DNA from: Pseudomonadota bacterium
GTDB lineage: Bacteria; Pseudomonadota; Gammaproteobacteria; Burkholderiales; Burkholderiaceae_D
Length of the DNA: 39,837 bases
Direction: 5' to 3'
NCBI GenBank assembly: GCA_023422955.1
Contig: JAFAGG010000002.1
Location: forward strand, 1 to 39,837
Position 1 is the first letter of the stretch. Each line of letters opens with the position of its first letter. Position numbers and translations under genes: made by a program. Below the pieces are notes generated by a model. The model had not been told where the DNA came from, did not search any database, and saw nothing but the letters and a program-made list of their open reading frames with translations. Positions 8,164 to 17,007 of this stretch are shown piece by piece.

Positions 8164-9524
8164 TGCAGGACGCGCCGACATTTGACACCTTTGAGCAGGC
8201 AAAGCGGCAATTGCGCGAGCTGACGCCTCCGCAACTGCTCATTTTGTCCTATGTTTTTCTTTCGCTGCTCGGCACGCTGCTGCTGAAACTGCCTGCTTCC
8301 ACTACCCAAGCCTTGAGCTGGACGCATGCCTTGTTCACCTCGGTGTCGGCCTCCACCATTACGGGGCTGGCTGTGGTGGACACCGGTTCACATTTCACGG
8401 TATTCGGCCAGCTGGTGCTGCTCCTGCTGATTCAACTAGGCGGATTGGGCCTGATGACCTTTGGCGTTTTTCTAGTGCATCTGACGCGTGGCGACCTGAG
8501 CCTTGGCAACCGGATCGCGGTGGGCGACGCCCTCAACCATACGGGGCAGGTTGACATGCGCCGCCTGTTGCGCTTGCTTTTCGGGTTTACTTTCGGTGCG
8601 GAGTTGCTGGGCGCTGCCTTGCTGGCCCTGCAGTGGGTGCCTGAACTCGGCTGGTCCCGCGGCTGGTATTACAGCTTCTTTCATTCGGTGGCTGCCTTCA
8701 ACAATGCGGGCTTCAGCTTGAACCCGGATAACCTGAGCGCTTACACAGGCAGCTCTCTCATTAACACAGTGATTTCGCTGCTCTTCATTTCAGGAGGCAT
8801 CGGTTTCATCGTCATCGCCGACATGATGGCCAAGCGGCGCTTTCGCGATTACGCGCTGCATACCAAGCTGATGCTGGTCGGGACTGTGGTCGTCAACCTG
8901 GTCGCCATGCTGGTGCTGCTGGCGCTGGAATACGGCAATCCGGCAACGCTGGGCGGTTTGCCTGACTGGGGCAGCAAATTATGGGGCGCCTGGTTTCAGG
9001 CCGTGACGCCGCGCAGCTCAGGCTTCAACACCACGGAGACGGCAGGACTGTTGCCTGCCAGCGCCTTTTTCATCATGGGCCTGATGTTCATCGGCGGCGG
9101 CAGCGGCTCTACCGCTGGGGGTATCAAGCTCAGCACTTTTATTGTGCTGCTGCTGGCAACGCGGACCTTTTTCTGGCGACAGGAGCGTGCAGTGATTTTC
9201 GGCCGCAGTATCGGGCCGGCCGTGGTGATCAAGTCGCTGGCAATTACGGTGGTCTATCTGATTATCGTGATGACCGGCACCTTCCTGTTGGTGGTGGCCG
9301 AACCGAATTACGATTTCCTCGATCTGGCATTCGAAGCCGTTTCGGCCGCGGCCACCGTCGGCTTGTCGCGCGGCGTGACGGCAGGGCTGTCTGACATGGG
9401 CCTGCTGATACTGGCCACCCTGATGCTGATCGGCCGGGTCGGGCCGCTGACGCTGGTGTTCATGATCGCGCATCGCCGCGGCGACCGCATCCGTTATCCT
9501 GAAGGACAGGTCAACGTCGGTTAA
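8163..9524 (+). CDS. ktrB: TrkH/KtrB-family potassium uptake membrane subunit
   Basis: Integral membrane K+ (possibly Na+-coupled) transporter of 453 residues. Four channel-like pore repeats are recognisable, each with a selectivity-filter glycine: SASTITGLAVVDT, FNNAGFSLNPDN, TPRSSGFNTTET and SAAATVGLSRGVT. The FIGGGSGSTAGGIKLSTF segment after pore 3 is typical of the family's gating loop. The ending GDRIRYPEGQVNVG is a usual KtrB C-terminus. It is coupled to ktrA through a TAATG overlap, so the two form one Ktr system. No clear terminator follows in the 115 bases before the convergent thpR. Confidence 0.95.
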   Translation: MQDAPTFDTFEQAKRQLRELTPPQLLILSYVFLSLLGTLLLKLPASTTQALSWTHALFTSVSASTITGLAVVDTGSHFTVFGQLVLLLLIQLGGLGLMTFGVFLVHLTRGDLSLGNRIAVGDALNHTGQVDMRRLLRLLFGFTFGAELLGAALLALQWVPELGWSRGWYYSFFHSVAAFNNAGFSLNPDNLSAYTGSSLINTVISLLFISGGIGFIVIADMMAKRRFRDYALHTKLMLVGTVVVNLVAMLVLLALEYGNPATLGGLPDWGSKLWGAWFQAVTPRSSGFNTTETAGLLPASAFFIMGLMFIGGGSGSTAGGIKLSTFIVLLLATRTFFWRQERAVIFGRSIGPAVVIKSLAITVVYLIIVMTGTFLLVVAEPNYDFLDLAFEAVSAAATVGLSRGVTAGLSDMGLLILATLMLIGRVGPLTLVFMIAHRRGDRIRYPEGQVNVG

Positions 9525-9639
9525 GGTTCCAAGGCTCTACAGTTTTGAGAGAAGTCTGCCGATTCAAGCGGGGGAAATATTTTTCCATTCCGACAGGCAT
9601 GGCCGCTTGCCCTCATATCCTCACATCTTCATATCCGCT

Positions 9640-10155
9640 CTAGCGCGAGGCAATGACTTCGTACCGGCTGCCGCCCGGCACCAGGATGGAGCGCACCAGC
9701 ACCAGTTGCATGTCTTCCCAGCGAATCGGTGAAAAAACCAGCTCCGGCAAGGGCGTCGCGCTGCGCGCTAGCGTGACATGCGGCACGAATTTTCCCGGCG
9801 CCTGATAGGCGATGCCGTCGTGATTCAGCGCCTGCACCAATTCGCTTTGCAATGCCGTCAGCGCTTCGGGAACATTTTTCATGCCCACCCAGGCGATGCG
9901 ACTTTTCCTGAAGTAACCGAGCTCGTTCAGCAGCAATGGCATGCCAGGGCGCGGCAAGGTTTTCAGGATATGTTCCAGCGCCGGCAGCTGCGCTTGCGGC
10001 CGTTCTCCCAGGAATGCCAGCGTGATATGCAGGTTATCGGCAGGAACGCGCCGGCCCGTCAGCGGCAATTCATCCTGCAGGCGCTGTAAAGCGGAACGGG
10101 TGGTCGCATCCGGCCACAGCGCATAAAACAATCGTAAGGAAGGAGATTTTTCCAT
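9640..10155 (-). CDS. thpR: RNA 2',3'-cyclic phosphodiesterase / 2'-5' RNA ligase family (ThpR)
   Basis: A 171-residue 2H-phosphoesterase. The two catalytic HxTx motifs are HITLAFLG (His43) and HVTLARS (His126). The N-terminal LRLFYALWPDATTRSALQRL is typical of the LigT/ThpR family, as is the PGKFVPHVTLAR context. Bacterial members open 2',3'-cyclic phosphates and can ligate tRNA halves in vitro; the cellular role is poorly defined. The gene lies convergent to ktrB and just downstream of the ATPase-domain gene on the same strand. Confidence 0.92.
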   Translation of the reverse strand: MEKSPSLRLFYALWPDATTRSALQRLQDELPLTGRRVPADNLHITLAFLGERPQAQLPALEHILKTLPRPGMPLLLNELGYFRKSRIAWVGMKNVPEALTALQSELVQALNHDGIAYQAPGKFVPHVTLARSATPLPELVFSPIRWEDMQLVLVRSILVPGGSRYEVIASR

Positions 10156-10202
10156 GCGGCCGGATCTTCTTCAAATCATTGCCGCAGCAAAGCCTGCGGT
10201 TT

Positions 10203-10685
10203 TCATTGTTGCGCAGGGATGGCGATCAGGCCGGCGAGATGGTCGCCGATGCTGAGAAAGTACACCGCCATTTGCCGGCCAAGCAGTGCATCGGCTTCGC
10301 GCGCCAGGCAAGAAGTGTCGATCCCCGCCTGTGTCAGCAGGCTGTGCTTGCCCAGCACGCTGATTTTTCCATTGACGCGGCCGAGCAGCCCCTGATCGGG
10401 CAGCGCTTCCACATGCGATACGCTCAGCAGGACTATCGCATGCTGCTGCGCATGCGCCAATACCGAATCGGCCAGCGCATGAGCGCGTCCCATCAGCAGG
10501 GAGCCGGCCTGGATGACGACTTCATCGCTGGTGAAATCCGGCGCAGCCACTATGCAGGGCAATGCGACGTTTGCAGGGGAAGGATGCTGGGGCACGGGCA
10601 AGAAAAATTCACATGAAGGAGGGCGCAAGTATGCCATAGGGGCCGGTCTCTTTCGTCGTGCTTCAAAATTAAGCAATGAGGACAT
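10203..10685 (-). CDS. Free-standing P1B-type ATPase nucleotide-binding-domain-like protein (degenerate)
   Basis: About 160 residues that resemble the N-domain of CopA/ZntA-type metal ATPases and nothing else of the enzyme. TSDEVVIQAGSLLMGRAHAL (52-71) matches the helix before the HP motif, but the invariant His-Pro reads His-Ala. LPDQGLLGRVNGKISVLG (95-112) matches the GxGxxG strand, but the first glycine is Asp. HSLLTQAGID and MAVYFLSIGDHLAGLIAI (139-156) match the end of the N-domain. No membrane segments, DKTGT or GDGxND motif are present. The frame is intact. The start is uncertain: ATG at 10685 or 10637, both with weak ribosome sites. It may be a remnant or a retained domain. Confidence 0.65.
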   Translation of the reverse strand: MSSLLNFEARRKRPAPMAYLRPPSCEFFLPVPQHPSPANVALPCIVAAPDFTSDEVVIQAGSLLMGRAHALADSVLAHAQQHAIVLLSVSHVEALPDQGLLGRVNGKISVLGKHSLLTQAGIDTSCLAREADALLGRQMAVYFLSIGDHLAGLIAIPAQQ

Positions 10686-10947
10686 GAGTTCCGAGCGCCA
10701 GCAAGCCAGCAATAGTGCAGACGGCAAATAACGCTTCCCTCCATGTAATGAGGGCAACTGAATCTGGACGAGAACTGCCTCGTCTCAAAGAGCGGCCCGG
10801 CAGTCGCGTTTATTCTCTTGCAGGGCAAACCAAGCACGCAAGCACGGGTCTACCGGACAGCAAGCCGCTGGCCAATGCTGAAGTGACCGCTTGCAGGGCG
10901 CACGGTAGTTAGCGGCCCTGCAAGCTCAACCTATCTTGGAGGGAAGA

Positions 10948-11199
10948 ATGGCAACGAAAGAGCAACGCGATCGTTATGCAGATGAAGTGGCGGCCCGGTT
11001 TGAGGCTTTTACCAAATGGGCGGTAGCGAACTGGCCGAACAAGGATGACCCGCTGATGTCTTCCGATTTCGCCGCATCCCGCAAGGAAATCGGCCTGATT
11101 CTGGGCAGCCGTCTGAGCGAAGCGCAAACCGAAACGCCATCCATGCGCACCGGTGATCACAAGCAATACGTTCATGTGAGTCCTGCGCCTTGGCCGTAA
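10948..11199 (+). CDS. Small hypothetical protein
   Basis: 83 residues, soluble and charged, beginning MATKEQRDRYADEVAARFE; no signal peptide, membrane segment or known motif. A strong GGAGGG (10938-10943) 4 bases before the ATG makes it very likely to be translated. The N-terminal half looks helical (ERYADEVAARFEAFTKWAV-like pattern), followed by a DPLMSSDFAASRKEIG stretch and a polar tail ending in PAPWP. It precedes the PA2779/PA2778-like pair with a 158-base gap. I do not recognise a family. Confidence 0.72.
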   Translation: MATKEQRDRYADEVAARFEAFTKWAVANWPNKDDPLMSSDFAASRKEIGLILGSRLSEAQTETPSMRTGDHKQYVHVSPAPWP

Positions 11200-11357
11200 G
11201 AAGCAATGCCGCGCAGCGATCGGTTCGTCTCGCCCCTTACGGCTCGTGCTGTTTCTGGCACAAGACATGCTTCTCGTTACCGGCTTTATGACGAAACCTG
11301 AATGGGGAGCGCGCTTTTGCCGCTTGTTAAACCTTACCAACACTGCTGGAGGAAATA

Positions 11358-11738
11358 ATGAATATGTTCAAACGTGGCATCGCATCAATGATGGTTTTCT
11401 GCATGATGGCGCTGGGCCTGCCCTTGCATGCGCAGGCCGGCATCATCTCGACCCAGGAAATCACCTCGGCTTCTGAAGAGCGTTCGAAGGTGGAAGCTTT
11501 CCTGGCACGGGACGATGTGCGCCAGGAACTTGAAGCCCATGGCATCAGCAGCGCTGTCGCCATGGACCGCGTGACGATGATGACGGATGAGGAAGTCACC
11601 CAACTGGCCGGCCGTATCGACCAGGCGCCTGCCGGTGGCGACGCACTGGGCATCATCGCCGGGATCGCGGTTCTGCTGCTGGTGACTGACTTCCTGGGTC
11701 TGACCAAGGTCTATCCCTTCACCCGTTCGGTTCGCTAA
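11358..11738 (+). CDS. PA2779-like small membrane protein
   Basis: 126 residues with an N-terminal signal peptide (FKRGIASMMVFCMMALG, cleavage near HAQAG), a helical middle region (EERSKVEAFLARDDVRQELE) and one C-terminal transmembrane helix (ALGIIAGIAVLLLVTDFLGL) followed by TKVYPFTRSVR. This layout and the wording of the middle and the C-terminal tail match the PA2779 family of Pseudomonas and betaproteobacteria, of unknown function. GGAGGAA precedes the ATG. The next gene begins 8 bases after its stop and encodes the family's usual partner, so the two are one operon. Confidence 0.85.
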   Translation: MNMFKRGIASMMVFCMMALGLPLHAQAGIISTQEITSASEERSKVEAFLARDDVRQELEAHGISSAVAMDRVTMMTDEEVTQLAGRIDQAPAGGDALGIIAGIAVLLLVTDFLGLTKVYPFTRSVR

Positions 11739-11746
11739 GTCGCGCA

Positions 11747-12694
11747 ATGTCCTGCTGGCGTCTCTTCCTGTTAGCCTGCTGCGTCAGCCTGCTGGGCGCA
11801 TGCGCATCGCCGCAAGTCGCTTCCTTGCAGCAGCGTGCACCCGCCAATCTGGCCATGCAGGTGAGTATCGGGGACGTACCCTTTTATCCGCAGGAGGAGT
11901 ACCAGTGTGGTCCGGCAGCGCTTGCGATGGCTGCGAGTGCTGCCGGCGTTCCACTCACGCCTGAGGCCCTGGTAGAGCATGTTTATCTGCCGGCCCGCCA
12001 GGGTTCGCTGCAGCAGGAAATGCTGGCCACCGGCCGTCGTCATGGACTGCTGGCCTATCAGATCCAGCCTGACATGGAAGGCCTGCTGCGTGAAATCGCT
12101 GCCGGCAATCCCGTCATCGTGCTGCAGAATCTCGGCCTGCAATCCATACCTAAGTGGCATTACGCGGTTGCCATCGGCTATGACCGCCCGCGCAACAAGA
12201 TGATTCTGCATTCCGGCCGTATCGAGCGCATGGAAATGTCGCTCTTCACTTTCGAGCGCACCTGGGCGCGTTCCGGTTACTGGGGCATGCTGGCGCTGCA
12301 GCCGGACCAGCTTCCCGCTACTGCCCAGCCCGATCGTTTTGTCGCGGCGGCGGCGGCACTCGAACGCACGCATGCGCAAGCAGCGCAAACGGCCTACCGC
12401 ACGGCCTTGCAGGCTTGGCCGTCCCATCCCCTGGCATGGCTGGGCGTAGGCAATACCGCTTATGTCGAGGGTGAGCTGGATAATGCGCTGGAGGCTTACC
12501 AGATCCTGGTCGCCCTGCATCCGGATTTTGCCGATGGCTGGAATAATCTCGCCCAGGTCTTGTTCGAAAAGGGCCGGATGGAAGAAGCTTCCAGTGCCAT
12601 TGGCCGCGCCATTCAGCTGGGCGGCGCACGCGTGCAGCGTTACCAGGATTTGCAGCGCGAAATCCAGGTTCGCGCTTCACCTGCACGCAGTTGA
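11747..12694 (+). CDS. PA2778-like C39-family cysteine peptidase lipoprotein with TPR repeats
   Basis: 315 residues. A lipoprotein signal ends in LLGAC (Cys19). A C39-like papain-fold domain follows with QEEYQCGPAALAMA (Cys54), KWHYAVAIGYDRP (His138, Asp146) as plausible catalytic residues, and NPVIVLQNLG. The C-terminal third (about 200-310) is tetratricopeptide-like: AYRTALQAWPSHPLAWLGVG, EGELDNALEAYQILV, PDFADGWNNLAQVLFEKGRM. It is probably anchored to a membrane and acts in the periplasm. It lies 8 bases after the PA2779-like gene. The substrate is unknown; double-glycine leader or peptide processing would be a guess. Confidence 0.88.
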   Translation: MSCWRLFLLACCVSLLGACASPQVASLQQRAPANLAMQVSIGDVPFYPQEEYQCGPAALAMAASAAGVPLTPEALVEHVYLPARQGSLQQEMLATGRRHGLLAYQIQPDMEGLLREIAAGNPVIVLQNLGLQSIPKWHYAVAIGYDRPRNKMILHSGRIERMEMSLFTFERTWARSGYWGMLALQPDQLPATAQPDRFVAAAAALERTHAQAAQTAYRTALQAWPSHPLAWLGVGNTAYVEGELDNALEAYQILVALHPDFADGWNNLAQVLFEKGRMEEASSAIGRAIQLGGARVQRYQDLQREIQVRASPARS

Positions 12695-12731
12695 GCATGG
12701 CTGACAAAGGAGAGACCAAGGAGAATATGTC

Positions 12732-13037
12732 ATGTCGACCTTGAATGGCTTGCTCGCCGAAATGGGACTCGCCGCTCCTGAAATGCATCCCGAGCGCGAA
12801 GCTCCACATGAATCCGACTGGATAGCGGAGCAGCCTTTTATCCCGCAACCGGGACAGTTTTATGAAGTCGCCTTTGGCAAAGTGCTGCTGCAAGGACATG
12901 AAATTTATGGCCGCGCCCGCATCCGTATAGACGGCCATACGCCTTCGCAATGGTTCGACATCGATACGGGACAGGCACTTGCTGCTGAGCTACAAGCCTA
13001 TCCCGTACGCGCTTTTCGTCCCATTTCTCCATCTTGA
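12732..13037 (+). CDS. Small hypothetical protein
   Basis: 101 residues, soluble, no signal peptide. AAGGAG at 12718-12723 lies 8 bases before the ATG. The C-terminal half has an alternating pattern (PGQFYEVAFGKVLLQGHEIY, then GRARIRIDGH) suggesting a small beta-rich fold, ending in a proline-rich tail. It starts 37 bases after the PA2778-like gene on the same strand and may be in the same operon. I do not recognise a family. Confidence 0.7.
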   Translation: MSTLNGLLAEMGLAAPEMHPEREAPHESDWIAEQPFIPQPGQFYEVAFGKVLLQGHEIYGRARIRIDGHTPSQWFDIDTGQALAAELQAYPVRAFRPISPS

Positions 13038-13212
13038 TTTTCCACCTTGAATGGCGCTGATCCGGGGAGCAAGCGACGCTCCTCTCGTAAAGAAAAGTGC
13101 CGGTTCTGCAAGAAAGTGTACTTATCCCCCCTCGATCATGGACAATAGCGGTTTGAGATGCGCAATGCATCGCGGCTAATCTCGACTCGATGCACAGACT
13201 GATTTCATTGGC

Positions 13213-14007
13213 ATGAACAGCATGGATAAACCGGTAGTCCTGATCACGGGTGCGGCCAGAAGAGTGGGGCAGAGCATCGCCGAGCGCTTTGCGCGCGAAG
13301 CCTATGCCGTCGTGATTCACTATGGTCGCTCCGTATGCCAGGCAGAAAAGTTCGGTGCCGAACTGAGCCGGGCAGGCGTCGAGGTCATGGTCTGCGGTGC
13401 CGACCTGAGCGACGCCGAGGCGCTGAAAAAAATGATGGAGGAGGTCTATGAAAGATTCGGCCGCCTTGATGTCATCGTCAATTGCGCTGCCGTCTTTTTT
13501 CCCGATCATCTCGCCGATTTTCATCTGCAAGACCTGGATCACGCCTGGCAGGTCAACTGCCGCGCCCCCTTGTTGCTTACGCAATTGTTTTACACGAAGG
13601 CCCGCCGCTTGAACCAGCAAGGCGTTGTCATCAATATCGTGGACCAGAAAGTGCGCGGCAACTTTCATCCCGATGATTTCAGTTATACCGTCAGCAAGGC
13701 CGCCCTGGCCCAGCTCACGCCCATGCTGGCGGTGTCGGCTGCGCCGGTATTGCGTGTCAACGCTATCTATCCCGGCCTCACCGCGCCCAGCGGCGACCAG
13801 ACCGAAGAAGATTTTTACCATGCCCGGCTGCATGCCACGCCGCTGGGATATACCGCCACCTCGCACGACATTGCGGAAGCCTGCTTGCTGCTGACACAGG
13901 CTTCATTCAACGGCTGCGACTTCGTCGTCGATGCCGGTCAGAACCTGGTTCGTGTGGAACACGACGTCATCCATCTCTACCGCTCCCCTTCTTCCCAGCG
14001 TGCCTGA
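13213..14007 (+). CDS. SDR-family oxidoreductase, pteridine-reductase/FolM-like
   Basis: A 264-residue short-chain dehydrogenase/reductase. The cofactor motif reads VLITGAARRVGQSIA; the Arg-Arg after TGAA is typical of NADPH-dependent pteridine reductases and FolM. Further matches are VIVNCAAVFFPDH (the NAG-like motif), INIVDQKVRGNFHPDDFSYTVSKAAL with catalytic Tyr and Lys, and VNAIYPGLTAPSG. The Asp in place of the usual catalytic Ser in the ININIVDQ segment also fits pteridine reductases. Likely role: reduction of dihydropterins or dihydrofolate; the exact substrate is not fixed by sequence. ATG at 13213 or 13222 could be the start. Confidence 0.82.
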   Translation: MNSMDKPVVLITGAARRVGQSIAERFAREAYAVVIHYGRSVCQAEKFGAELSRAGVEVMVCGADLSDAEALKKMMEEVYERFGRLDVIVNCAAVFFPDHLADFHLQDLDHAWQVNCRAPLLLTQLFYTKARRLNQQGVVINIVDQKVRGNFHPDDFSYTVSKAALAQLTPMLAVSAAPVLRVNAIYPGLTAPSGDQTEEDFYHARLHATPLGYTATSHDIAEACLLLTQASFNGCDFVVDAGQNLVRVEHDVIHLYRSPSSQRA

Positions 14008-14560
14008 CTGAAATCAAGCGCTTTCGAATGCTCAGTTGATGCGTATCGGAAGAACGCTGGATTAGGCATTTTTCGCCTAGGCAGTTTTTTTTCAATACAA
14101 CATAATTCGCAGCTCGCCGCTACCGTCTCGTCGGCGAAAAAAGTTCTCTTGCATGAGGGCTTTTACAAGGACAGGAAATCGCGCAGTCCGCAATTTTCCT
14201 GCCGGCGATACGTGACGTTTCTCTCCTTTGCATCCTGAAGCGTTATGCACGAATTACAAGCTATCGTAAAAAAACGGGAAAAGTTCCCGTCTCCCTATTT
14301 GAAGCTGATCCTGCAGCCTTTCCGGTTTCCCTGTTCCGGCTACAGGATTTTCCAAGCGGTTTTTAAATTTTCGTCCTGCTTGCCTGCTGCCGTCAGAAGA
14401 AAGTCGTCTGCGCTATACCGAAATGCAGACCTCGGATCTTCCGGCGCAACTGCAATAAACCCTCTCGTAGAAAATCCCTTGTCTTCCTGTTTATGTCCTG
14501 TGCAAGGCAGAACAATCATGAATGACAACCGATCGTTATCTTTTTAAGTGAACAAGCGCG
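14008..14560. other. Intergenic region upstream of the sigma factor gene, no gene seen
   Basis: About 550 bases. Apart from a weak terminator-like hairpin near 14063-14092 I see no supported feature. A 100-codon open frame at 14245-14547 has no ribosome site and a composition unlike a protein. The sigma factor promoter must lie here, but no convincing -35/-10 pair stands out. Confidence 0.45.
14063..14092 (+). terminator. Possible weak terminator after the SDR gene
   Basis: A short stem TAGGC/GCCTA (14063-14067 and 14075-14079) followed by GGCAG and a run of eight T. The stem is only 5 bp, so the call rests mainly on the T-run and its place 56 bases after the stop. Confidence 0.35.
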
Positions 14561-16870
14561 ATGAAGAAAACCATTACATTGAATGCCAATCCGCAGTCCC
14601 TGGAAGTTAGCCGAGTCGGCAGCGAACTGCTGTCAAGTGTTGACGATGTGGCGGTCTTGAGCCGGCCAGGTTCGCGGTTGAAATTGGATAGTCCTGAAAC
14701 TCTGCGGGCTTCCGAACTATCAAAACCGATTGTTACGAGAAAATCCGCCACCTATGTGTTGCCCGGCGTGCGCAGTCTGGGCAGCAGAAGCCGCAATCTT
14801 GCCGTGGCGATCAGCGCTGACAAGGAGGGCGCAAGCAGGGAAGACATCGCAAGCGGAGCAGCAAGTCCCCACACCATGGAGCGCAATGAGATGAAGACAC
14901 CCAGCCGTACGCGTGAGCGCAAGTCGCGTGAAAAGTCTCTGCTGGCCGGCGCCATGATGGGCGGCATGATGCTCAGCGAGGAAGACCAGGAGCGCCGCCG
15001 TTTGCAGATCCGGGCCTTGATCGGCATGGGCAAGGAGCGCGGCTATCTCACCCATGCAGAGATCCATGATCACCTGCCGGAAGAAATCGTCGATCCGGAA
15101 GCGATCGAAGGCATCATCGCCGCCTTCAATGACATGGGCATCACGGTATGCGACCAGGCTCCCGATGTCGATATCCTGCTCATGTCGGATAACGCCATCA
15201 CAGTGGACGACACCGACGATGCGGAAGCGGCGGTGACCACGGCGCTTTCTTCCGCCGATGCCGAGTTCGGTCGCACCACCGATCCGGTGCGCATGTACAT
15301 GCGGGAGATGGGCGCAGTCCCGCTGCTGAATCGCGACGGCGAAATAGAAATTGCAAGGCGCATCGAAGATGGCTTGAAGGACATGATCCAGGCGATCTCG
15401 GCATCGCCTACCACCATCGCCGAACTGCTTGCCTCGGCGCAGCGTATTGCAAAGGGCGAGTTGAAAGTCGATGAAGTGATCGACGGCTTGCCCGGCGCGG
15501 AGGAACTCGATGACGCTGCGGTGGCGGAAGTCGTTGTGCCCGGCGATGAAGAGGGCGACGATCAGGAAGAAGAACTGGAAGCACTGGACGGCAGTGAAGA
15601 GGAAGATGAGGACGAGGGCGCTTCCGGCGCGGCCAGCCTGTCTGCAGAAAAGCTGGAGCAGTTGCGCGACAAGGCTCTTGCCAAATTTGATACGATCGCC
15701 CTCCATTACGAAAAATTATGTGCCGCACGCGAGCAGCATGGTTACGGTTCGCCCGCCTATCGCGACGCGCAAAATGCCATCTCTCAGGAATTGTTCGGCA
15801 TTCGCTTCACTGCCAAGACGGTGGAAAAGCTGGCTGACATCCTGCGCGCGCAGATGGAGGAAGTGCGCAAGATAGAACGGCATATCATGGACATCGCGGT
15901 TAATCGCTGCGGCTTGCCGCGCGAGCATTTCATCCAGGTCTTTGCCGGCAATGAAACCAACCTGAGCTGGGTAGACAGCGAAGCCGAACGAAACACGCGA
16001 GGTGGCGAAGTGCTGAGGCGTTATACCGCCGACATCCAGGAAGCGCAGCGCAAGCTGATCGAACTGGAACAGCGCGTGGCCATGCCGCTGCCGGAATTGC
16101 GCAAGGTGAACAAGCAAATGATCACCGGCGAAAAACGGGCGCGCGATGCCAAGCGCGAAATGACGGAAGCCAACCTGCGCTTGGTGATTTCCATCGCCAA
16201 AAAATACATAAATCGCGGTTTGCAATTCCTCGACCTGATCCAGGAAGGCAATATCGGCTTGCTGAAGGCGGTGGACAAGTTCGAATACCGGCGCGGTTAT
16301 AAATTTTCGACTTACGCGACCTGGTGGATACGCCAGGCCATCACCAGGGCCATCGCGGATCAGGCCAGAACGATCCGGGTGCCGGTGCACATGATAGAAA
16401 CCATCAACAAGATGAATCGCATCTCGCGCCAGATCCTGCAGGAGACGGGCGACGAAGCGGATGCTGCCATGCTGGCGGAAAAGATGGGCCTGCCGGAATA
16501 CAAGATCCGGGAAATCATGAAGATTGCGAAAGAACCGATTTCCATGGATACGCCGGTCGGCGACGAAAACGACTCCATGCTGAGCGACTTCATCGAAGAT
16601 CAGAATACGCTGCTGCCTTCAGAAGCCGCATCGCAGAATTCCATGCGCGCCATCGTGGCGGAAGTGCTGGATTCGCTGTCGCCGCGCGAAGCAAAAGTAC
16701 TGCGCATGCGTTACGGCGTCGAGATGGCTAGCGACTATACGCTGGAAGAAGTGGGCAAGCAGTTCGATGTGACGCGCGAGCGTATTCGCCAGATCGAAGC
16801 CAAGGCCATGACCAAGCTGCGTCATCCCAGCCGGGCTGAAAAGCTCAAAACCTTCTTGTTCGATTATTGA
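14561..16870 (+). CDS. rpoD: RNA polymerase sigma factor, RpoD (sigma-70) type
   Basis: 769 residues. Region 1.1 is present (GKERGYLTHAEIHDHLPEEI, about 151-170). The non-conserved region contains a strongly acidic stretch (about 325-350). Regions 2.1-2.4 are canonical (NLRLVISIAKKYINRGLQFL; YKFSTYATWWIRQAITRAI), as are region 3 and 4.2 (LEEVGKQFDVTRERIRQIEA), so -10 and -35 recognition should be standard. Two points are odd: about 130 residues precede region 1.1 with no similarity I recognise, and the gene is not next to dnaG/rpsU as the primary rpoD usually is in this class. It may be a second RpoD. The start is uncertain; ATG at 14876 or 14891 would give a shorter form. No good Shine-Dalgarno precedes 14561. 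Confidence 0.9.
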   Translation: MKKTITLNANPQSLEVSRVGSELLSSVDDVAVLSRPGSRLKLDSPETLRASELSKPIVTRKSATYVLPGVRSLGSRSRNLAVAISADKEGASREDIASGAASPHTMERNEMKTPSRTRERKSREKSLLAGAMMGGMMLSEEDQERRRLQIRALIGMGKERGYLTHAEIHDHLPEEIVDPEAIEGIIAAFNDMGITVCDQAPDVDILLMSDNAITVDDTDDAEAAVTTALSSADAEFGRTTDPVRMYMREMGAVPLLNRDGEIEIARRIEDGLKDMIQAISASPTTIAELLASAQRIAKGELKVDEVIDGLPGAEELDDAAVAEVVVPGDEEGDDQEEELEALDGSEEEDEDEGASGAASLSAEKLEQLRDKALAKFDTIALHYEKLCAAREQHGYGSPAYRDAQNAISQELFGIRFTAKTVEKLADILRAQMEEVRKIERHIMDIAVNRCGLPREHFIQVFAGNETNLSWVDSEAERNTRGGEVLRRYTADIQEAQRKLIELEQRVAMPLPELRKVNKQMITGEKRARDAKREMTEANLRLVISIAKKYINRGLQFLDLIQEGNIGLLKAVDKFEYRRGYKFSTYATWWIRQAITRAIADQARTIRVPVHMIETINKMNRISRQILQETGDEADAAMLAEKMGLPEYKIREIMKIAKEPISMDTPVGDENDSMLSDFIEDQNTLLPSEAASQNSMRAIVAEVLDSLSPREAKVLRMRYGVEMASDYTLEEVGKQFDVTRERIRQIEAKAMTKLRHPSRAEKLKTFLFDY

Positions 16871-16892
16871 TGACTGACTGAAAGCGATGCTA

Positions 16893-16917
16893 AGGCCGGG
16901 AAACCGGCCTCTTTCTT
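16893..16917 (+). terminator. Rho-independent terminator after the sigma factor gene
   Basis: Stem AGGCCGG/CCGGCCT closed by a GAAA tetraloop (16900-16903), followed by CTTTCTT, 22 bases after the stop codon. Confidence 0.8.
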
Positions 16918-17007
16918 GGCTCGCCTAATTAGGTCGCTTCATTAGCTCGCCCAATCATACGGGCAAGAAGGCGGAGGGCGGCTTGCCTTGCGCTTTCCTG
17001 GTAAGGA

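Noticed and set aside
14245..14547. 100-codon frame before the sigma factor gene
   Set aside because: No ribosome site, and its composition is not protein-like.
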